Below are positions 26,037 to 39,700 of a DNA stretch of 64,000 nucleotides, in pieces. Made by a program: the position numbers and the translations under genes. The stretch is from assembly GCF_001423125.1 (NCBI RefSeq), contig NZ_LMNW01000031.1, forward strand, positions 58,528 through 122,527, read 5' to 3'. The notes under the pieces are model-generated. The model worked only from the letters and a program-made list of their open reading frames with translations, ran no database searches and was not told where the DNA came from. Numbering within the stretch: position 1 is the first letter of the stretch; each line of letters begins with the position of its first letter. Origin of the DNA: Duganella sp. Leaf126 (lineage in GTDB: Bacteria; Pseudomonadota; Gammaproteobacteria; Burkholderiales; Burkholderiaceae_D).

Positions 26037-27281
26037 TCAGCTACCCGCCAGCGCGCAGCGGAAGTCTTCCAGCAGGTCGGCTTCGTCCTCGATGCCGACC
26101 GAGACCCGGATCAGCGACTCGGCGATCCCCATCGACGCCCGCCGTTCGGCGCCCATCTCGTAAAAGATCGTGTGCGCCACCGGGATGATCAGCGTGCGCG
26201 TGTCGCCGAGGTTGGAGGCGGGAATGGCCAGCGTCAGGCGGTTGAGGAAGTCGAAGCAGTCGATGCCGTCCTGCAGTTCAAAGCTCAGCAGCGAGCCGTG
26301 GGCGCGGAACAGCGCGCTGCTGGTGCCATGCTGCGGGTGCGAGGCCAGGCCCGGGTAGTACACGGCCGCCACCCGCTCATCCCCTTCGAGCAGCTGCGCC
26401 AGCGCCAGCGCGTTGCTGCTGGTGCGCTCCATGCGCAGCGCCAGCGTCTCGGCGCCGACGGCAATGTGGTGCGCCGCTTCCGGCGCCAGCGAGGCGCCGA
26501 AGTCGCGCAGCGCCTTGGCGCGCAGTTGCGCCAGCCCCCATTGCTGCGGCTGGGCCTTCTTGTAGTTCTCGTAGATATTCGGAAAGCGGGTCCACTCGTA
26601 GGCGCCGGTGTCGGTGACGCTGCCGCCGAGCGCATTGCCGTGGCCGCCGATCGACTTGGTCAGCGCATTGACCACCAGCCCGGCGCCGACCGACTTCGGA
26701 CGGAACAAATACGGCGTGGTCATGGTGTTGTCCACCACGTACAGGATGCCGCGCGCCTGGCACAGTTCGCCGATGCGCCGGAGATCGGCTACCTGGGTGC
26801 GCGGGTTGGCGATGGTTTCCACGAACACCACGCGGGTCTGGTCGGTGATGGCGGCCGCGACGTTGGCGACATCGGTGGCATCGACGAACGACACGCCCAC
26901 GCCCTGCGCCATCGTGGTCTGCCACAGGCTGTTGGTGTTACCGAACAGGAAAGACGACGACACCACGTGGTCGCCGGCGCGCAGCAGCGCCTGGAACACG
27001 GCACCGATCGCGCCCATGCCGGTGGCGAAGCAGATCGTGCCCACGCCCTGCTCCATCTGGTTCACCTTGTCCTCGAGCGCAGCGATGGTCGGGTTGCCCT
27101 GGCGGCCGTAGCGGAAACCCGGCTCCTTGCCCTGGAACACCGACGCCAGCTGGCGCGCATCGGCATAGCCGAACGCTACCGACGTGTGGACCGGCTTGTG
27201 CAGCGAGCCGTGCTCGATGCCCTTGCGGCGGTCGTTGTGCACGATGGTGGTGGTGAAGCCGTAGCTTTTCTGGTCGCTCAT
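26037..27281 (-). CDS. Cys/Met-metabolism PLP enzyme (cystathionine gamma-synthase family)
   Basis: This 414-residue fold-type I PLP enzyme has HTSVAFGYADA, YGRQGNPT, FATGMGAIGAVFQALL (phosphate-binding loop), VVDNTMTTPYLFRP (PLP aspartate) and NALTKSIGGHGNALGG with the Schiff-base lysine near residue 207. The neighbour of purF in Burkholderiales is often annotated metZ (O-succinylhomoserine sulfhydrylase), but this sequence looks like the separate cystathionine gamma-synthase-like group, so the exact substrate is left open. It starts 4 bases after the purF stop and is the last gene of the string. Confidence 0.85.
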   Translation of the reverse strand: MSDQKSYGFTTTIVHNDRRKGIEHGSLHKPVHTSVAFGYADARQLASVFQGKEPGFRYGRQGNPTIAALEDKVNQMEQGVGTICFATGMGAIGAVFQALLRAGDHVVSSSFLFGNTNSLWQTTMAQGVGVSFVDATDVANVAAAITDQTRVVFVETIANPRTQVADLRRIGELCQARGILYVVDNTMTTPYLFRPKSVGAGLVVNALTKSIGGHGNALGGSVTDTGAYEWTRFPNIYENYKKAQPQQWGLAQLRAKALRDFGASLAPEAAHHIAVGAETLALRMERTSSNALALAQLLEGDERVAAVYYPGLASHPQHGTSSALFRAHGSLLSFELQDGIDCFDFLNRLTLAIPASNLGDTRTLIIPVAHTIFYEMGAERRASMGIAESLIRVSVGIEDEADLLEDFRCALAGS

Positions 27282-27285
27282 GCGC

Positions 27286-28812
<1,527 letters not shown>

Positions 28813-28868
28813 GTTGAGACTCCTGGACTGGACTAGCAGATTAAGACGCTATTTCAAAACACTTAACT

Positions 28869-29357
28869 TCAAAAATTCACATGCTGCGACATCGCAGCGG
28901 GAAGGTAGTCCTTGACCATGCGCGCGCCCAGTTCGCAATACGGGCTCAGCAGCGCATCCTTCCACAGCGGTTCCTGCGGCAATGCCGTCATGCCACCCAA
29001 GATGACGGCGGCCAGCACGATAACAAGGCCCCGCCCGAGACCGAACACGGCGCCGAGCAGGCGATCGAACAGGCTCAGGCCACCGGCATCGAGCAAGGCG
29101 CCCAGCACCATGGACAGCAAGCCCATTAGTATCCGGGCGCCGATGAACAGCGCAACGAACGCCAGGATCAGCCGCAGCACCTCGCCCGGCACCGCTGCCG
29201 GCAGCAACAGCGCCAGGTGCGCCGCGTAGGCATTGGCCACCACGAAGGCCACTACCCAGCCCGCCAGCGACAGCACTTCCCTGACCAGGCCGCGCACCAT
29301 GCTGATGACCACGGACGCCGCCAGCACGAAAATCACCAGGTAGTCGAAGATGGTCAC
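28869..29357 (-). CDS. cvpA: CvpA-family inner-membrane protein
   Basis: This protein has 162 residues with four predicted membrane helices. It begins MTIFDYLVIFVLAASVVISMVRGLVREVLSLAGWV, with the family motif RGLVREVLSL, and includes the conserved DRLLGAVFGLGRGL. CvpA is needed for colicin V export in E. coli and for membrane integrity; its molecular role is unclear. It sits 56 bases before purF. Confidence 0.93.
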   Translation of the reverse strand: MTIFDYLVIFVLAASVVISMVRGLVREVLSLAGWVVAFVVANAYAAHLALLLPAAVPGEVLRLILAFVALFIGARILMGLLSMVLGALLDAGGLSLFDRLLGAVFGLGRGLVIVLAAVILGGMTALPQEPLWKDALLSPYCELGARMVKDYLPAAMSQHVNF

Positions 29358-29392
29358 GGCAGCCGGCTCGGAAAATCAGGCGAATTGGCCGA

Positions 29393-30499
29393 TCAGACCG
29401 TTTCCAGGCGGCCGGCCAGGCCCATGCTCTGCAGCTTGGCGCGCACTTTTTCCGCCTCTTCCTTGCTGCCGAACGGGCCCACGCGCACGCGCGTCACCTC
29501 GCCCGACGGCGCTTTCTGCGTGTACGAGCTGATGCCGGCCTGTTTCAGGCGCTCACGCAGCTCGCTGACCTTGGTCTGGTCGCTGAGCGCGGCCACCTGC
29601 AGCACGAATTTCTGGCCGGCGTCCGGCGTCACGTTGGCGGCATTGGCCGGCTTGGTCGGCTTACCTTCGAGAATGGCCAGCGCGCGGGCGTCCTGCGCCT
29701 GCTTGCTGTCGGCGGCGGGCTTGGCGGCGGCTTTCGCTTCCGCCGCGCGGGCGTCCACCAGCTTGCGCTCGGCATCCGCCCTGGCCTTGGCGTCTTCCCT
29801 GGCTTTCAGGCGAGCCTTGGCTTCGGCATCGGCCCGGGCTTCCGCCTTGGCGTCAGCGAGCTTGCGCTCGGCATCGCGCCTGCGCTCGAGTTCGGCGCGG
29901 CGGTCGGCTTCCTGCTTGTTGCGGGCATCGGCTTCGGCCTTGGCGCGCGCTTCGCTGGCGGCTACCGAACGGTCGAGCTCATCGGAATGGGCCTGGGCCT
30001 GCGCCGACAGGCCGCTGTCGGGCCGGGTTGCGGGCTTGGCTGCGGCGGTTGCAGCGGCAGACCTGGCGTCGGGCTTGCCATCAGGCTTGACGTCGTCGAC
30101 GATTTCCTCGCGGCTGTCGAGGGTGTCGCTGTCCGGAATCGGCACCGGCTTGCGGTCGGTGCGCGCGGCATCGGCCGGGCGGTCCTTGGACGGAATCTTG
30201 ATGTCGATGTCGGACGCCAGCGGCTTGGGCTCGGAATCGAGCACCATCGGCAGGCCGATGGCGACGGCCAGCGCCAGCGCAATGGCACCGACCAGGCGCC
30301 GGCGCGCACGTTTTTTCTCGGGCAGGATGGGATCGTCCGCTTCGCGGTCGCGCGTGCGGCGGCGCGGTCCGTCGTTGTTGGACGAGGCGCGCTTGGAACG
30401 GGCGCGCTCCAGTGCGGCCTGGTCATCGGCACTGGTGTAATAGCCGCTGTCCTGCGCGGATGCTTGCTTGTTTTTGCCGAATTTCGAGAACAAGCCCAT
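29393..30499 (-). CDS. SPOR-domain protein (DedD-like)
   Basis: This 368-residue bitopic inner-membrane protein has an N-terminal cytoplasmic stretch, one membrane helix at about 69-90 (RRLVGAIALALAVAIGLPMVL), a long charged Ala/Arg/Glu/Lys coiled region at about 150-280, and a C-terminal SPOR domain (KFVLQVAALSDQTKVSELRERL to AGRLETV), which binds denuded septal peptidoglycan. It probably acts in cell division like DedD. The start MGLFSKF at 30499 was chosen by family fit; the open frame upstream overlaps folC. The position between folC and cvpA is conserved. Confidence 0.9.
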   Translation of the reverse strand: MGLFSKFGKNKQASAQDSGYYTSADDQAALERARSKRASSNNDGPRRRTRDREADDPILPEKKRARRRLVGAIALALAVAIGLPMVLDSEPKPLASDIDIKIPSKDRPADAARTDRKPVPIPDSDTLDSREEIVDDVKPDGKPDARSAAATAAAKPATRPDSGLSAQAQAHSDELDRSVAASEARAKAEADARNKQEADRRAELERRRDAERKLADAKAEARADAEAKARLKAREDAKARADAERKLVDARAAEAKAAAKPAADSKQAQDARALAILEGKPTKPANAANVTPDAGQKFVLQVAALSDQTKVSELRERLKQAGISSYTQKAPSGEVTRVRVGPFGSKEEAEKVRAKLQSMGLAGRLETV

Positions 30500-30521
30500 G
30501 CGTGATTTCAGTCCTGTGTGT

Positions 30522-31811
30522 TCAATGGAATGCGGATTTTCGCGCTGCCATGACGCCGGCAACGGTGAGGAAAGATCCAAAGACCACAATTCTATCATTC
30601 TCGCCGGCCCGGCTGACCGCATTTGCGTACGCCGCCGCCGGATCGTCGAAGATGGTGATCGTGCGTTCGGCCCGGTCCGGCTGCACGATCTGCACCTTGG
30701 CCGCCAGTTCCGACGCCGTGGCCGAGCGCGGCGATGGCAGCGTGGCCAGGCACCAGTGATCGACATGCTCGGCCATGGCGGCAATCACGCCATCGATATC
30801 CTTGTCCTGCATGGAGCCGAACACGGCATAGGTGTACGGGTGGAAGCCCATGTTGCCGAGGTTCTGGTTTAGCGCCGAGGCCGCATGCGGATTGTGGGCG
30901 ACATCGAGGATCACGGTCGGGCGGCCGGGCAGTACCTGGAAGCGGCCCGGCAACTCGACCGTCACCAGGCCGGTGCGCACTTCCTGCGCGCCCACCGGCA
31001 GTTCGATGCGCAGCGCTTCGAGCGCGGCCAGCGCAGCGCAGGCGTTGAGGATCTGGTTGGCGCCGCGCAGGCTCGGGTACGCCAGCGCGTTGCGGCGCTG
31101 CCCGCGCCCGCCGTAGTTCCACTGCTGCTTGTCGCCGGCGTAATTGAAGTCGCGGCCCATCAGCCACAGGTCGGCGCCAATGGCCTCGGCGTGGTCGATC
31201 AGCGTTTGCGGCGGCACCGGGTCCGAACAGATCGCCACTTTGCCGGCACGGAAGATGCCGGCTTTTTCGAAACCGATCGCTTCGCGCGTATCGCCGAGGT
31301 AGTCGGTATGGTCGATATCGACGCTGGTGACGATGGCGACGTCGGCATCGACGATGTTGACCGCATCGAGCCGCCCGCCCAGTCCCACTTCCAGGATCAC
31401 CACGTCCATGCCGGCGCCTGCCAGCAGGCGCATGATGGCCAGCGTGGTGAATTCGAAATACGTGAGCACGGTGTCGCCGCGCGCGGCCTCGACCGCATTG
31501 AAGGCCTCGACCAGCGCAGCGTCGCTGGCCAGCTCGCCGTTGACGCGGGCGCGCTCGTTAAAGTCGAGGAAATGCGGCTTGATGTACAGCCCCACCTTGT
31601 AACCGGCGCGCAGCAGTATCGACTCGAGCATGGCGCAGGTCGAGCCCTTGCCGTTGGTGCCGGCGACCATGATCACCGGGCACGAAAATGCCAGCTGCAG
31701 GCGCTGCTTGACGGCGAGCACCCGGTCGAGGCCCATGTTGATGACGGTTTCCGCATGGCGCGACTCGAGCAGCGCAAGCCAGGCGGGCAAGGTGGTGGGG
31801 AGATTGGACAT
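30522..31811 (-). CDS. folC: Bifunctional dihydrofolate/folylpolyglutamate synthase
   Basis: This 429-residue Mur-ligase-fold enzyme adds glutamate to dihydropteroate and folates. The P-loop is VMVAGTNGKGSTCAMLE, followed by YIKPHFLDFNERARVNG, EVGLGGRLDAVNIVDAD, TSVDIDHTDYLGDT and VILDVAHNPHAASAL. The ATG at 31811 (MSNLPTTLP) is preferred over a TTG four codons upstream. It lies 22 bases before the SPOR gene. Confidence 0.96.
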   Translation of the reverse strand: MSNLPTTLPAWLALLESRHAETVINMGLDRVLAVKQRLQLAFSCPVIMVAGTNGKGSTCAMLESILLRAGYKVGLYIKPHFLDFNERARVNGELASDAALVEAFNAVEAARGDTVLTYFEFTTLAIMRLLAGAGMDVVILEVGLGGRLDAVNIVDADVAIVTSVDIDHTDYLGDTREAIGFEKAGIFRAGKVAICSDPVPPQTLIDHAEAIGADLWLMGRDFNYAGDKQQWNYGGRGQRRNALAYPSLRGANQILNACAALAALEALRIELPVGAQEVRTGLVTVELPGRFQVLPGRPTVILDVAHNPHAASALNQNLGNMGFHPYTYAVFGSMQDKDIDGVIAAMAEHVDHWCLATLPSPRSATASELAAKVQIVQPDRAERTITIFDDPAAAYANAVSRAGENDRIVVFGSFLTVAGVMAARKSAFH

Positions 31812-31874
31812 GGTGGGACTCAAAATGGGAAACGGCGCGCAGACCGGATCATATCCGAATGCGCGCCGCGTGGT

Positions 31875-31992
31875 GGGAACCTCGCCAACCTGCTGCGCGA
31901 TCCGCTATCGCCGCTGCGTTGCTCAGCGTACATGCGTACGCTTGCGCTACTCCCGACGATAACGAAGCGCTCGCGGCGGTTGGCGAGGTCCC
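31875..31992. repeat. Long imperfect palindrome between accD and folC
   Basis: Outer arms GGGAACCTCGCCAACC (31875-31890) and GGTTGGCGAGGTCCC (31978-31992) pair with one bulge. At the centre AGCGTAC-ATGC-GTACGCT forms a perfect 7-bp stem with a four-base loop, and the sequence between pairs in part (CGATAGCG with CGATAACG). The whole 118 bases could fold as one long hairpin. It starts right after the accD stop. It has the look of a small mobile palindromic repeat. Confidence 0.75.
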
Positions 31993-31993
31993 T

Positions 31994-32866
31994 TTAGGCG
32001 ATAACTTCTGCAGGTTGATTTTGTAACAAGGCGAGCAGGCGGGCGATTTCTTCGCGCATCTTGCGGCGGTCGACGATCATGTCGATCGCGCCCTTGGTCA
32101 CCAGGAACTCGGACCGCTGGAAGCCTTCCGGCAGTTTTTCGCGCACGGTGTTCTCGATCACGCGCGGGCCGGCAAAGCCGATCAACGCTTTCGGTTCGGC
32201 CATCACCACGTCGCCCATGAAGGCGAACGAGGCCGAGACGCCGCCCATGGTCGGGTCGGTCAGCACGCTGATGAAAGGCAGCTTTTTCTCGGACAGCCTG
32301 GTCAGCATCGAGGTGGTCTTGGCCATCTGCATCAGCGACAGCAAGCCTTCCTGCATGCGGGCGCCGCCGGTGGCGGTAATGCAGATGAACGGCACTTTCT
32401 GTTCCAGTGCAGCCTGGGCGCCGCGCACGAAGCGCTCGCCGACGACCGAGCCCATCGAGCCGCCCATGAATTCGAATTCGAAACACGCCACCACGACCGG
32501 CATGCTGAGGATGGCGCCGCCCATGACCACCATCGCATCGGTTTCGCCGGTGGCTTCCATGGCCTGCTTGAGACGGTCAGGATACTTCTTGCTGTCCTTG
32601 AACTTCAGGGTATCGACCGGCAGCGTGTCCATGCCGATTTCGTAGCGGCCGCCAGCGTCGAGCAGGCTGTCGAGCCGTTCGCGCGCGCGGATGCGCATGT
32701 GGTGGTCGCACTTGGGGCACACGTGCAGGTTCGATTCCAGATCGGTACGGTACAGGACCGACTCGCACGACGGGCACTTGACCCACAGCCCTTCGGGCAT
32801 GGTCTTGCGCGCGGCGACGTCGGTACGCTGTATGCGCGGGGGCAGCAGTTTTTCCAGCCAACTCAT
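31994..32866 (-). CDS. accD: Acetyl-CoA carboxylase carboxyltransferase beta subunit
   Basis: This 290-residue protein pairs with AccA to make malonyl-CoA. A four-cysteine zinc ribbon ([12 protein letters not shown] ... HVCPKCDHH) sits at about 28-55. The crotonase-like core has [33 protein letters not shown] and [12 protein letters not shown]. The ATG at 32866 follows AAGGAG and yields the family N-terminus [12 protein letters not shown]. The trpA-accD-folC order is conserved in beta- and gammaproteobacteria. Confidence 0.97.
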   Translation of the reverse strand: MSWLEKLLPPRIQRTDVAARKTMPEGLWVKCPSCESVLYRTDLESNLHVCPKCDHHMRIRARERLDSLLDAGGRYEIGMDTLPVDTLKFKDSKKYPDRLKQAMEATGETDAMVVMGGAILSMPVVVACFEFEFMGGSMGSVVGERFVRGAQAALEQKVPFICITATGGARMQEGLLSLMQMAKTTSMLTRLSEKKLPFISVLTDPTMGGVSASFAFMGDVVMAEPKALIGFAGPRVIENTVREKLPEGFQRSEFLVTKGAIDMIVDRRKMREEIARLLALLQNQPAEVIA

Positions 32867-32992
32867 TATTTCTCCTTGCAGCTTACTCGTGGCGGCAGTG
32901 TAGCCGTTTCTGGCGACCGTGTCGAACATTGCAATACATTAATTTTGAACTTTCGTCATGCATGCAATGGCGCTTTAGAGGGAAATACCCAA

Positions 32993-33027
32993 CCGTTCGA
33001 CCGCCAGCGAAGCGGGCGGTCGAACGG
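32993..33027 (-). terminator. Strong hairpin after trpA
   Basis: A perfect 13-bp stem, CCGTTCGACCGCC (32993-33005) with GGCGGTCGAACGG (33015-33027), starts 4 bases after the trpA stop. The T-run on the minus strand is weak (TTGGGTATTT), so it may be a partial terminator or an mRNA stabiliser between trpA and accD. Confidence 0.6.
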
Positions 33028-33031
33028 ACCA

Positions 33032-33829
33032 TCAGGCGTCGAGCGCGCTGCGGATGCCGGCCACGAAGGTCTGCACCGCGGCCACGGCGCCGTCCGCGCC
33101 ATGCTGTTCGATTTCCTGGATGATGCGGCTGCCGATCACCACGGCGTCGGCCACGTCGGCCACGGCGCGGGCGGTGGCGCCGTCGCGGATGCCGAAGCCG
33201 ACGCCGATCGGCAGCGTCACGTGCTGGCGGATCGCGGCCAGGCGCTGGGCCACGTCTGCCGTGTCGATATTGCCGGCGCCGGTCACGCCCTTGAGCGAGA
33301 CGTAATAGCTGAAGCCGCCACCGACGCGCGCCACCTGGCGGATGCGCGCTTCGGTGGACGTGGGCGCCAGCAGGAAGATCAGGTCGAGGTCGGCAGCGCG
33401 CATGGCGGCAGCGAACTCCTCGCACTCCTCGGGCGGATAATCGACCACGATGGCGCCGTCGGCGCCTGCCGCCTGCGACCGGGCGATGAAGGCCTGGGCG
33501 CCGATGCGCTCGATCGGGTTGGCGTAACCCATCAGCACCACCGGCGTGGTCTGGTCGGTCTTGCGGAATTCGGCAACGTAATCGAACACGTCGCGGATGC
33601 CGACGCCGTGCGCCAGCGCGCGCTCGCAGGCGCGCTGGATCACCGGGCCTTCGGCCATCGGGTCCGAAAACGGCACGCCGAGTTCGATGATGTCGGCGCC
33701 GCCGGCCACCAGCGCGTGCATCAGCGGCACGGTCAGCGCGGGGCCGGGGTCGCCGGCGGTGATGAAGGTAACCAGGGCGGTCTTGTGTTGCGCTTTTAAA
33801 GCGGCAAAGGTGGCAGCGATACGGGACAT
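33032..33829 (-). CDS. trpA: Tryptophan synthase alpha chain
   Basis: This 265-residue TIM barrel cleaves indole-3-glycerol phosphate. Landmarks are [27 protein letters not shown] (catalytic Glu in IELG and Asp in PFSDP), [24 protein letters not shown] and [12 protein letters not shown]. The length is normal. It lies 47 bases after trpB. Confidence 0.97.
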   Translation of the reverse strand: MSRIAATFAALKAQHKTALVTFITAGDPGPALTVPLMHALVAGGADIIELGVPFSDPMAEGPVIQRACERALAHGVGIRDVFDYVAEFRKTDQTTPVVLMGYANPIERIGAQAFIARSQAAGADGAIVVDYPPEECEEFAAAMRAADLDLIFLLAPTSTEARIRQVARVGGGFSYYVSLKGVTGAGNIDTADVAQRLAAIRQHVTLPIGVGFGIRDGATARAVADVADAVVIGSRIIQEIEQHGADGAVAAVQTFVAGIRSALDA

Positions 33830-33876
33830 GGCAGGCTTTCTATGGGGTGGAATGGGGCAATCGTTTCAGGTCGACT

Positions 33877-35151
<1,275 letters not shown>

Positions 35152-35163
35152 GATGGTGTGCTT

Positions 35164-35838
35164 TCAGGAAGCTCTGTCGAACTGGTCATCTCCGGCCCGC
35201 ACCGCCGCGATGAAATCGGCGATCTTGCGGGCATCCTTGATCCCCTTCGCTGCTTCGACACCACTGCTGATGTCGACCGCGTAGGGACGTACGTCGACCA
35301 CCGCGTCAGTGGCGTTGTGTACGCTCAAGCCACCACTCAAAACGACCCGAGGCGCGAGCTCTTTTGGAATGAGAGACCAATCAAAACCCTTTCCTGCGCC
35401 GCCATAGGCATCCACATATGTATCCAGCAACAGGCTGGCAAACAGGGGACTGGCGGCACGGCATAGACGCTCGTATTCTAGCAAATCGGCTGGCGCCGTG
35501 TCAGGCTTGACCCGGAATACGCGCAGGAACTGGCGTCCGCAGGCGGTGGCGATCGCGGCCGACTGCGCGATGGTCTCGTCGCCATGCAGCTGCACCAGCG
35601 AGACCGGCGCCACCTTGACCGTTGCCGCCACTTCGTCCGGCGCAGCATTGACGAACAGGCCGGTACAGGTGACGAACGGCGGCACCGCTGCGATCAGCGC
35701 AGCGGCCTGCTGCGGCGTGACATAGCGCGGACTTTTCGGATAGAACACGAAGCCGATGGCGTCGGCGCCGAGCGCCACTGCCGCCTGCACGTCTTCCACG
35801 CGGGTCAGGCCGCAGATCTTGATACGGGTACGGTGCAT
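35164..35838 (-). CDS. trpF: Phosphoribosylanthranilate isomerase
   Basis: This 224-residue TIM barrel has its catalytic cysteine in RIKICGLTRVED and the general-acid aspartate in LLDTYVDAYGG. GFVFYPKSPRYV, VQLHGDE, VLSGGLSVHN and DISSGVEAAKGIKD are family landmarks. It is followed by trpB after 12 bases and preceded by truA after 18. The trpE/G/D/C genes are not in the window. Confidence 0.96.
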   Translation of the reverse strand: MHRTRIKICGLTRVEDVQAAVALGADAIGFVFYPKSPRYVTPQQAAALIAAVPPFVTCTGLFVNAAPDEVAATVKVAPVSLVQLHGDETIAQSAAIATACGRQFLRVFRVKPDTAPADLLEYERLCRAASPLFASLLLDTYVDAYGGAGKGFDWSLIPKELAPRVVLSGGLSVHNATDAVVDVRPYAVDISSGVEAAKGIKDARKIADFIAAVRAGDDQFDRAS

Positions 35839-35856
35839 GATAGTCCTCGGCAGCCC

Positions 35857-36693
35857 TCAAAACCAGGGCAAGGGGCTGGTGGTTTCCAGCGGCAGCTCCC
35901 ACTTGGGGTCGTAATCGATCCTGGCCAGGTAGAGGCCGTCCGGCATGAAGGTCGGCGCTGCTGCGTGGCGGTCCTTCGATGCGAGCAATTCGCCGAGCCA
36001 TTCCGGCCGCTGGCGGCCGGTGCCGATGTACACCAGCGAGCCCACCAGGTTGCGCACCATGTGGTGCAGGAAGGCGTTGGCGGTAATCGTGAACACCACC
36101 AGCTCGCCGTGGCGCCTGACTTGGATATCGTGCATCAGCTTGACCGGCGACTTGGCCTGGCACTGCGCTGCGCGGAATGCGGTGAAGTCGTGCCAGCCCA
36201 GCAGCGGCTGCACGGCCTGCTGCATCAGGTCCACGTCGAGCGGACGGAAGCAGAAACCGGCGCGCCCTTCCAGCAATGGCGAACGGGTGGGATTGTTGTA
36301 CAGCACGTAGTGATAGGTGCGCGCGCGGGCGCTGAAGCGCGCGTGAAAAAAATCATCGACGCCCGGGTCGCCGGGCAGCTCCCTGGCCCAGCGCACCGCG
36401 ATCGACGGCGGCAGGAAGGCATTCACGCCGCGCAGCCAGGCGTGGGTATCGCGGCTCAGATCGGTATCGAAATGCACGACCTGTTCCAGCGCATGGACGC
36501 CGGTATCGGTGCGGCCGGCGCAGGTGGTGGCCAGCGGCACCCGGGCAAACCGTTCCAGCGCCTGTTCCAGCTGGTCCTGCACCGTGCGGCCGCTTTCCTG
36601 CTTCTGGTAGCCGTGCCAGGCGCTGCCGTCGTACTGCAGGCCGATTGCGATCCGTTTCAATTGCTGCCCAATCTGAATTTCCGAATCGGCCAT
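35857..36693 (-). CDS. truA: tRNA pseudouridine(38-40) synthase
   Basis: This 278-residue protein modifies the anticodon stem of many tRNAs. The catalytic aspartate is in [30 protein letters not shown] and [19 protein letters not shown] are other signatures. The length is normal. It lies between fimV and trpF, the conserved order. Confidence 0.97.
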   Translation of the reverse strand: MADSEIQIGQQLKRIAIGLQYDGSAWHGYQKQESGRTVQDQLEQALERFARVPLATTCAGRTDTGVHALEQVVHFDTDLSRDTHAWLRGVNAFLPPSIAVRWARELPGDPGVDDFFHARFSARARTYHYVLYNNPTRSPLLEGRAGFCFRPLDVDLMQQAVQPLLGWHDFTAFRAAQCQAKSPVKLMHDIQVRRHGELVVFTITANAFLHHMVRNLVGSLVYIGTGRQRPEWLGELLASKDRHAAAPTFMPDGLYLARIDYDPKWELPLETTSPLPWF

Positions 36694-36716
36694 TATAGCG
36701 CCTGCGCCTGCCGCGA

Positions 36717-39700
36717 TCAGCCCAGCTTTTCCTTCATCGCAGTAGCCTTGGCGACCTGCTCGTCGCTGCCGCCGCGCAGCACTTCGTCGAGCAGCTCGCG
36801 CGCGCCTTCCTTGTCGCCGATTTCCTGGTAGGCCACTGCGAGGTCGAGCTTGGTGTCCATTTCCATCTGCAGCGCAGACATGGGCTCGGCACGGCCAGTC
36901 TCGGCACGGCCAGTCTCGGCACGGCCAGTCTCGGCACGGGCGGTGTCAGCAGGGCCAGTCTCGGCACGGTCGGTCTCGGCACGGTCGGTCTCGGCACGGT
37001 CGGTCTCGGTGCGGCCGGCATCGGCACGGTCGGCATCGGCACGGTCGGCATCGGCACGGCCAGTATCGGCACGGCCAGTGTCGGCACCTGCCGTATCGGC
37101 GGCCTGCGCCGGGGTCGGCTCGCTGCTCAGATCGAAATCGATGCCGGAGAGGTCGAACTCGGGCGGCGCTTGCTTGTCGGCCACGGCCGGTGCTGGGGCG
37201 GCCGGCTCGGCCCCGAGCGACGGTTCGGCCGGCGGCACGGCCAGTGCCGGTACGTCCGGAATGGTGAAGTCGGCGGCATCGAAGTCCAGCGGCACGCGGG
37301 TGGCTTCAGCGCTGGCGTCCGGTGCCGGCGCGGCGCTGGCCGGGGCGGCAGGGTCGGTCGGCAGATCGAGCGTGAAGTCCATGCTCGGGTCGTACGCCGG
37401 CTCGGGCGCCGGCGCCGGCGTGTCATACGACAGGTTGAAATCGTCGTCCTGCAGGAACGGTGCCGCATCGGCCGGCACCTTGGCCAGCGGGTCTTGCGCG
37501 TAAGGGTCTTGCGCGTAAGGGTCGGGGGCAGACGAGGCCGGCGCGGCCTGTTCTGGCGCTGCGAAGTCCAGGTCGCCCAATCCGAAATCGGCCTCGTGGG
37601 ATTGCGCAGCCATCGAAGCGGGCGAAATGGCGGCATCTGCCGCTGGCGGCAAGTCCTGGTCGATTCCGCCATCGCGTTCGCCATCGACACCGGCGTCGTA
37701 GGCGCCTGGCGCAGCCGCTGCCGCAACCCCGGGTTCGCCATCGTCGTGATCATACGCGGCGTAGGCGGCGGCAGCGGTGGCGGCAGCGACTGCGCCAGCC
37801 GTCGCGGCCAGCGGCGCAGCGCCGAAACCGTCCGCGCCTTCCGGCGTGGCGCTGGCGTACAGCGGATTACCGGGCTCGAGCTCGCGGCCCATGCGGGCAG
37901 CCTGTGCCCAGTCGTCGCCCTGCCCGCGCGTGAGCGCATACAGTTCCGACGCCTGGGTTTCGAAGGCGCGCGCATCCTGGCGGTTGGCATAGATCTCGAG
38001 CAGTTTCAGGCGCACGGCGTCGCGCTCGGGATGGGTGCGCAGCGCTTCCTTGAGCAGTTCCTCGGCCTGGGTATCGCGGCCGTAGGCGATGTACACATCG
38101 GCTTCGGCCACCGGATCGACGTCGTTGTTATCGAGCTGGCTGGCCGATGGCGCGAACTGGGGATCGAGGTGGGCATCGAGGTGACTTTCGAAGGCGCTGC
38201 GCTCATCGCCTGCCTGCGAGGCTGCAGCGGCAGCGGCAGCTGCAGCGGCTGGCGCCGCCGGCGCCGGATCCCAGGCCGGCGCTGCATCGAGACCGTCCGG
38301 GCCCGCGTCGTCGCGCGGCACCACGAACTTGCGGCGGCGGCGCGCGGCCACGGCGGCCAGCGCCGCCACCACGGCCACCAGCAGGCCGGCAACCAGCAAG
38401 CCCACCATCTGCGAATTGGCCATCAGCTTGCCGAACAGGCCCGGCTCTTCGAGCTTGCGCGGCGGAATGACCGGCGCCATTTTCGCCGGTGCAGCCGGCG
38501 CGCTGGCAGCGGGCGCCGTGCCAGCGGGCGCCGTGCCAGCGGGCGGGCTGGCCGCAGGGGCCGACGCTGCAGCAGTCTCGGCCGGCGCAGTAGCGGCCGA
38601 CTTGCTTTTCACTTCCATCAGCTTTTCAAGGTCCGTAACGTTTTTTTCCAGTTCCTTGACCCGCGACGACGCATCGTCCACCTGCTTTTGCCGGGCGATC
38701 TTGTCTTCGACGGCGGCGCCGGTGTTGCCCTCGCCGGGCTTGCCGGACGTGGCCTTGGACAGGGTGAGCTTGTCGCGCGCGGCATTGACCGCGTTCGGCT
38801 TTTCCTCGACCTTGGCAGTGATCTTGCCCGACGAATTCTGGCCGGTGCCGGCGTCGGCAGCTGGCGTGCTGTTGGCGACCTGGCCCGCCAGGCGCGCGCG
38901 GTAGGCGTTGAAGTCGCGCGCATGCGCCACCACCACGCTACGCGCGCTGGCCTCGGCATCGCCCTCGCCCGCGTTGGCGGCGCGGATGGCGCCGGCGTCG
39001 GGCACGGCCAGGATCTGGCCGGACTTGAGGCGGTTCATATTCTTGCCCATGAACGCTTCCGGATTGGCGCGGTACAGCGCCACCAGCATCACGTCGAGCG
39101 ACACGTCTGCCGGCTTGACCTGGTTGGCGATGGCGGTCAGGGTGTCGCCGCGCTTGACGGTGACTTCCTCGACCGCTGGCTTGTCCTTCTCCTTGCCCTT
39201 CTCCTTGCCGGCTTCGCCGGCTGCAGGCGGCCTGGCCGCGGCCGGGGCGGCCGCAGGTGCCGCAGGCGCAGCCGCTGCCGTAGTGGTTGGCGTGCGGGCA
39301 GGCCCCAGGTCCACCGGCGCGGCAACCTGCGGCGAGCGGGCCGCGCGCATTTCCGGCGGATCGAGCAGGAACGTGTATTCGCGCACCATGCGTCCACCGT
39401 TCCAGTTCAGTTCCAGCAGCAGGTCGACGAACGGCTCGTTGAGCGGCTGGCTCGATGACACGCGTACCAGTGGCCGGCCGTTGCGCTGCTCGACCTCGAA
39501 ACGCAACGCCGACAAGGCGGGATTGAAGTCGATATTGGCCGTGCGGAAGGCCTCTTGCGACGCCAGCCGGACCGACAGGCCGCCGGCCTCCTCGGCGGTC
39601 ACGGCGCTGACCTCGATTTCGGCGCGCAGCGGCTGGCCCAGCGCGGACAGCACGGTCAGCTTGCCGAGTCCAGCAGCGTTAGCCGATATCAGCACCGCAC

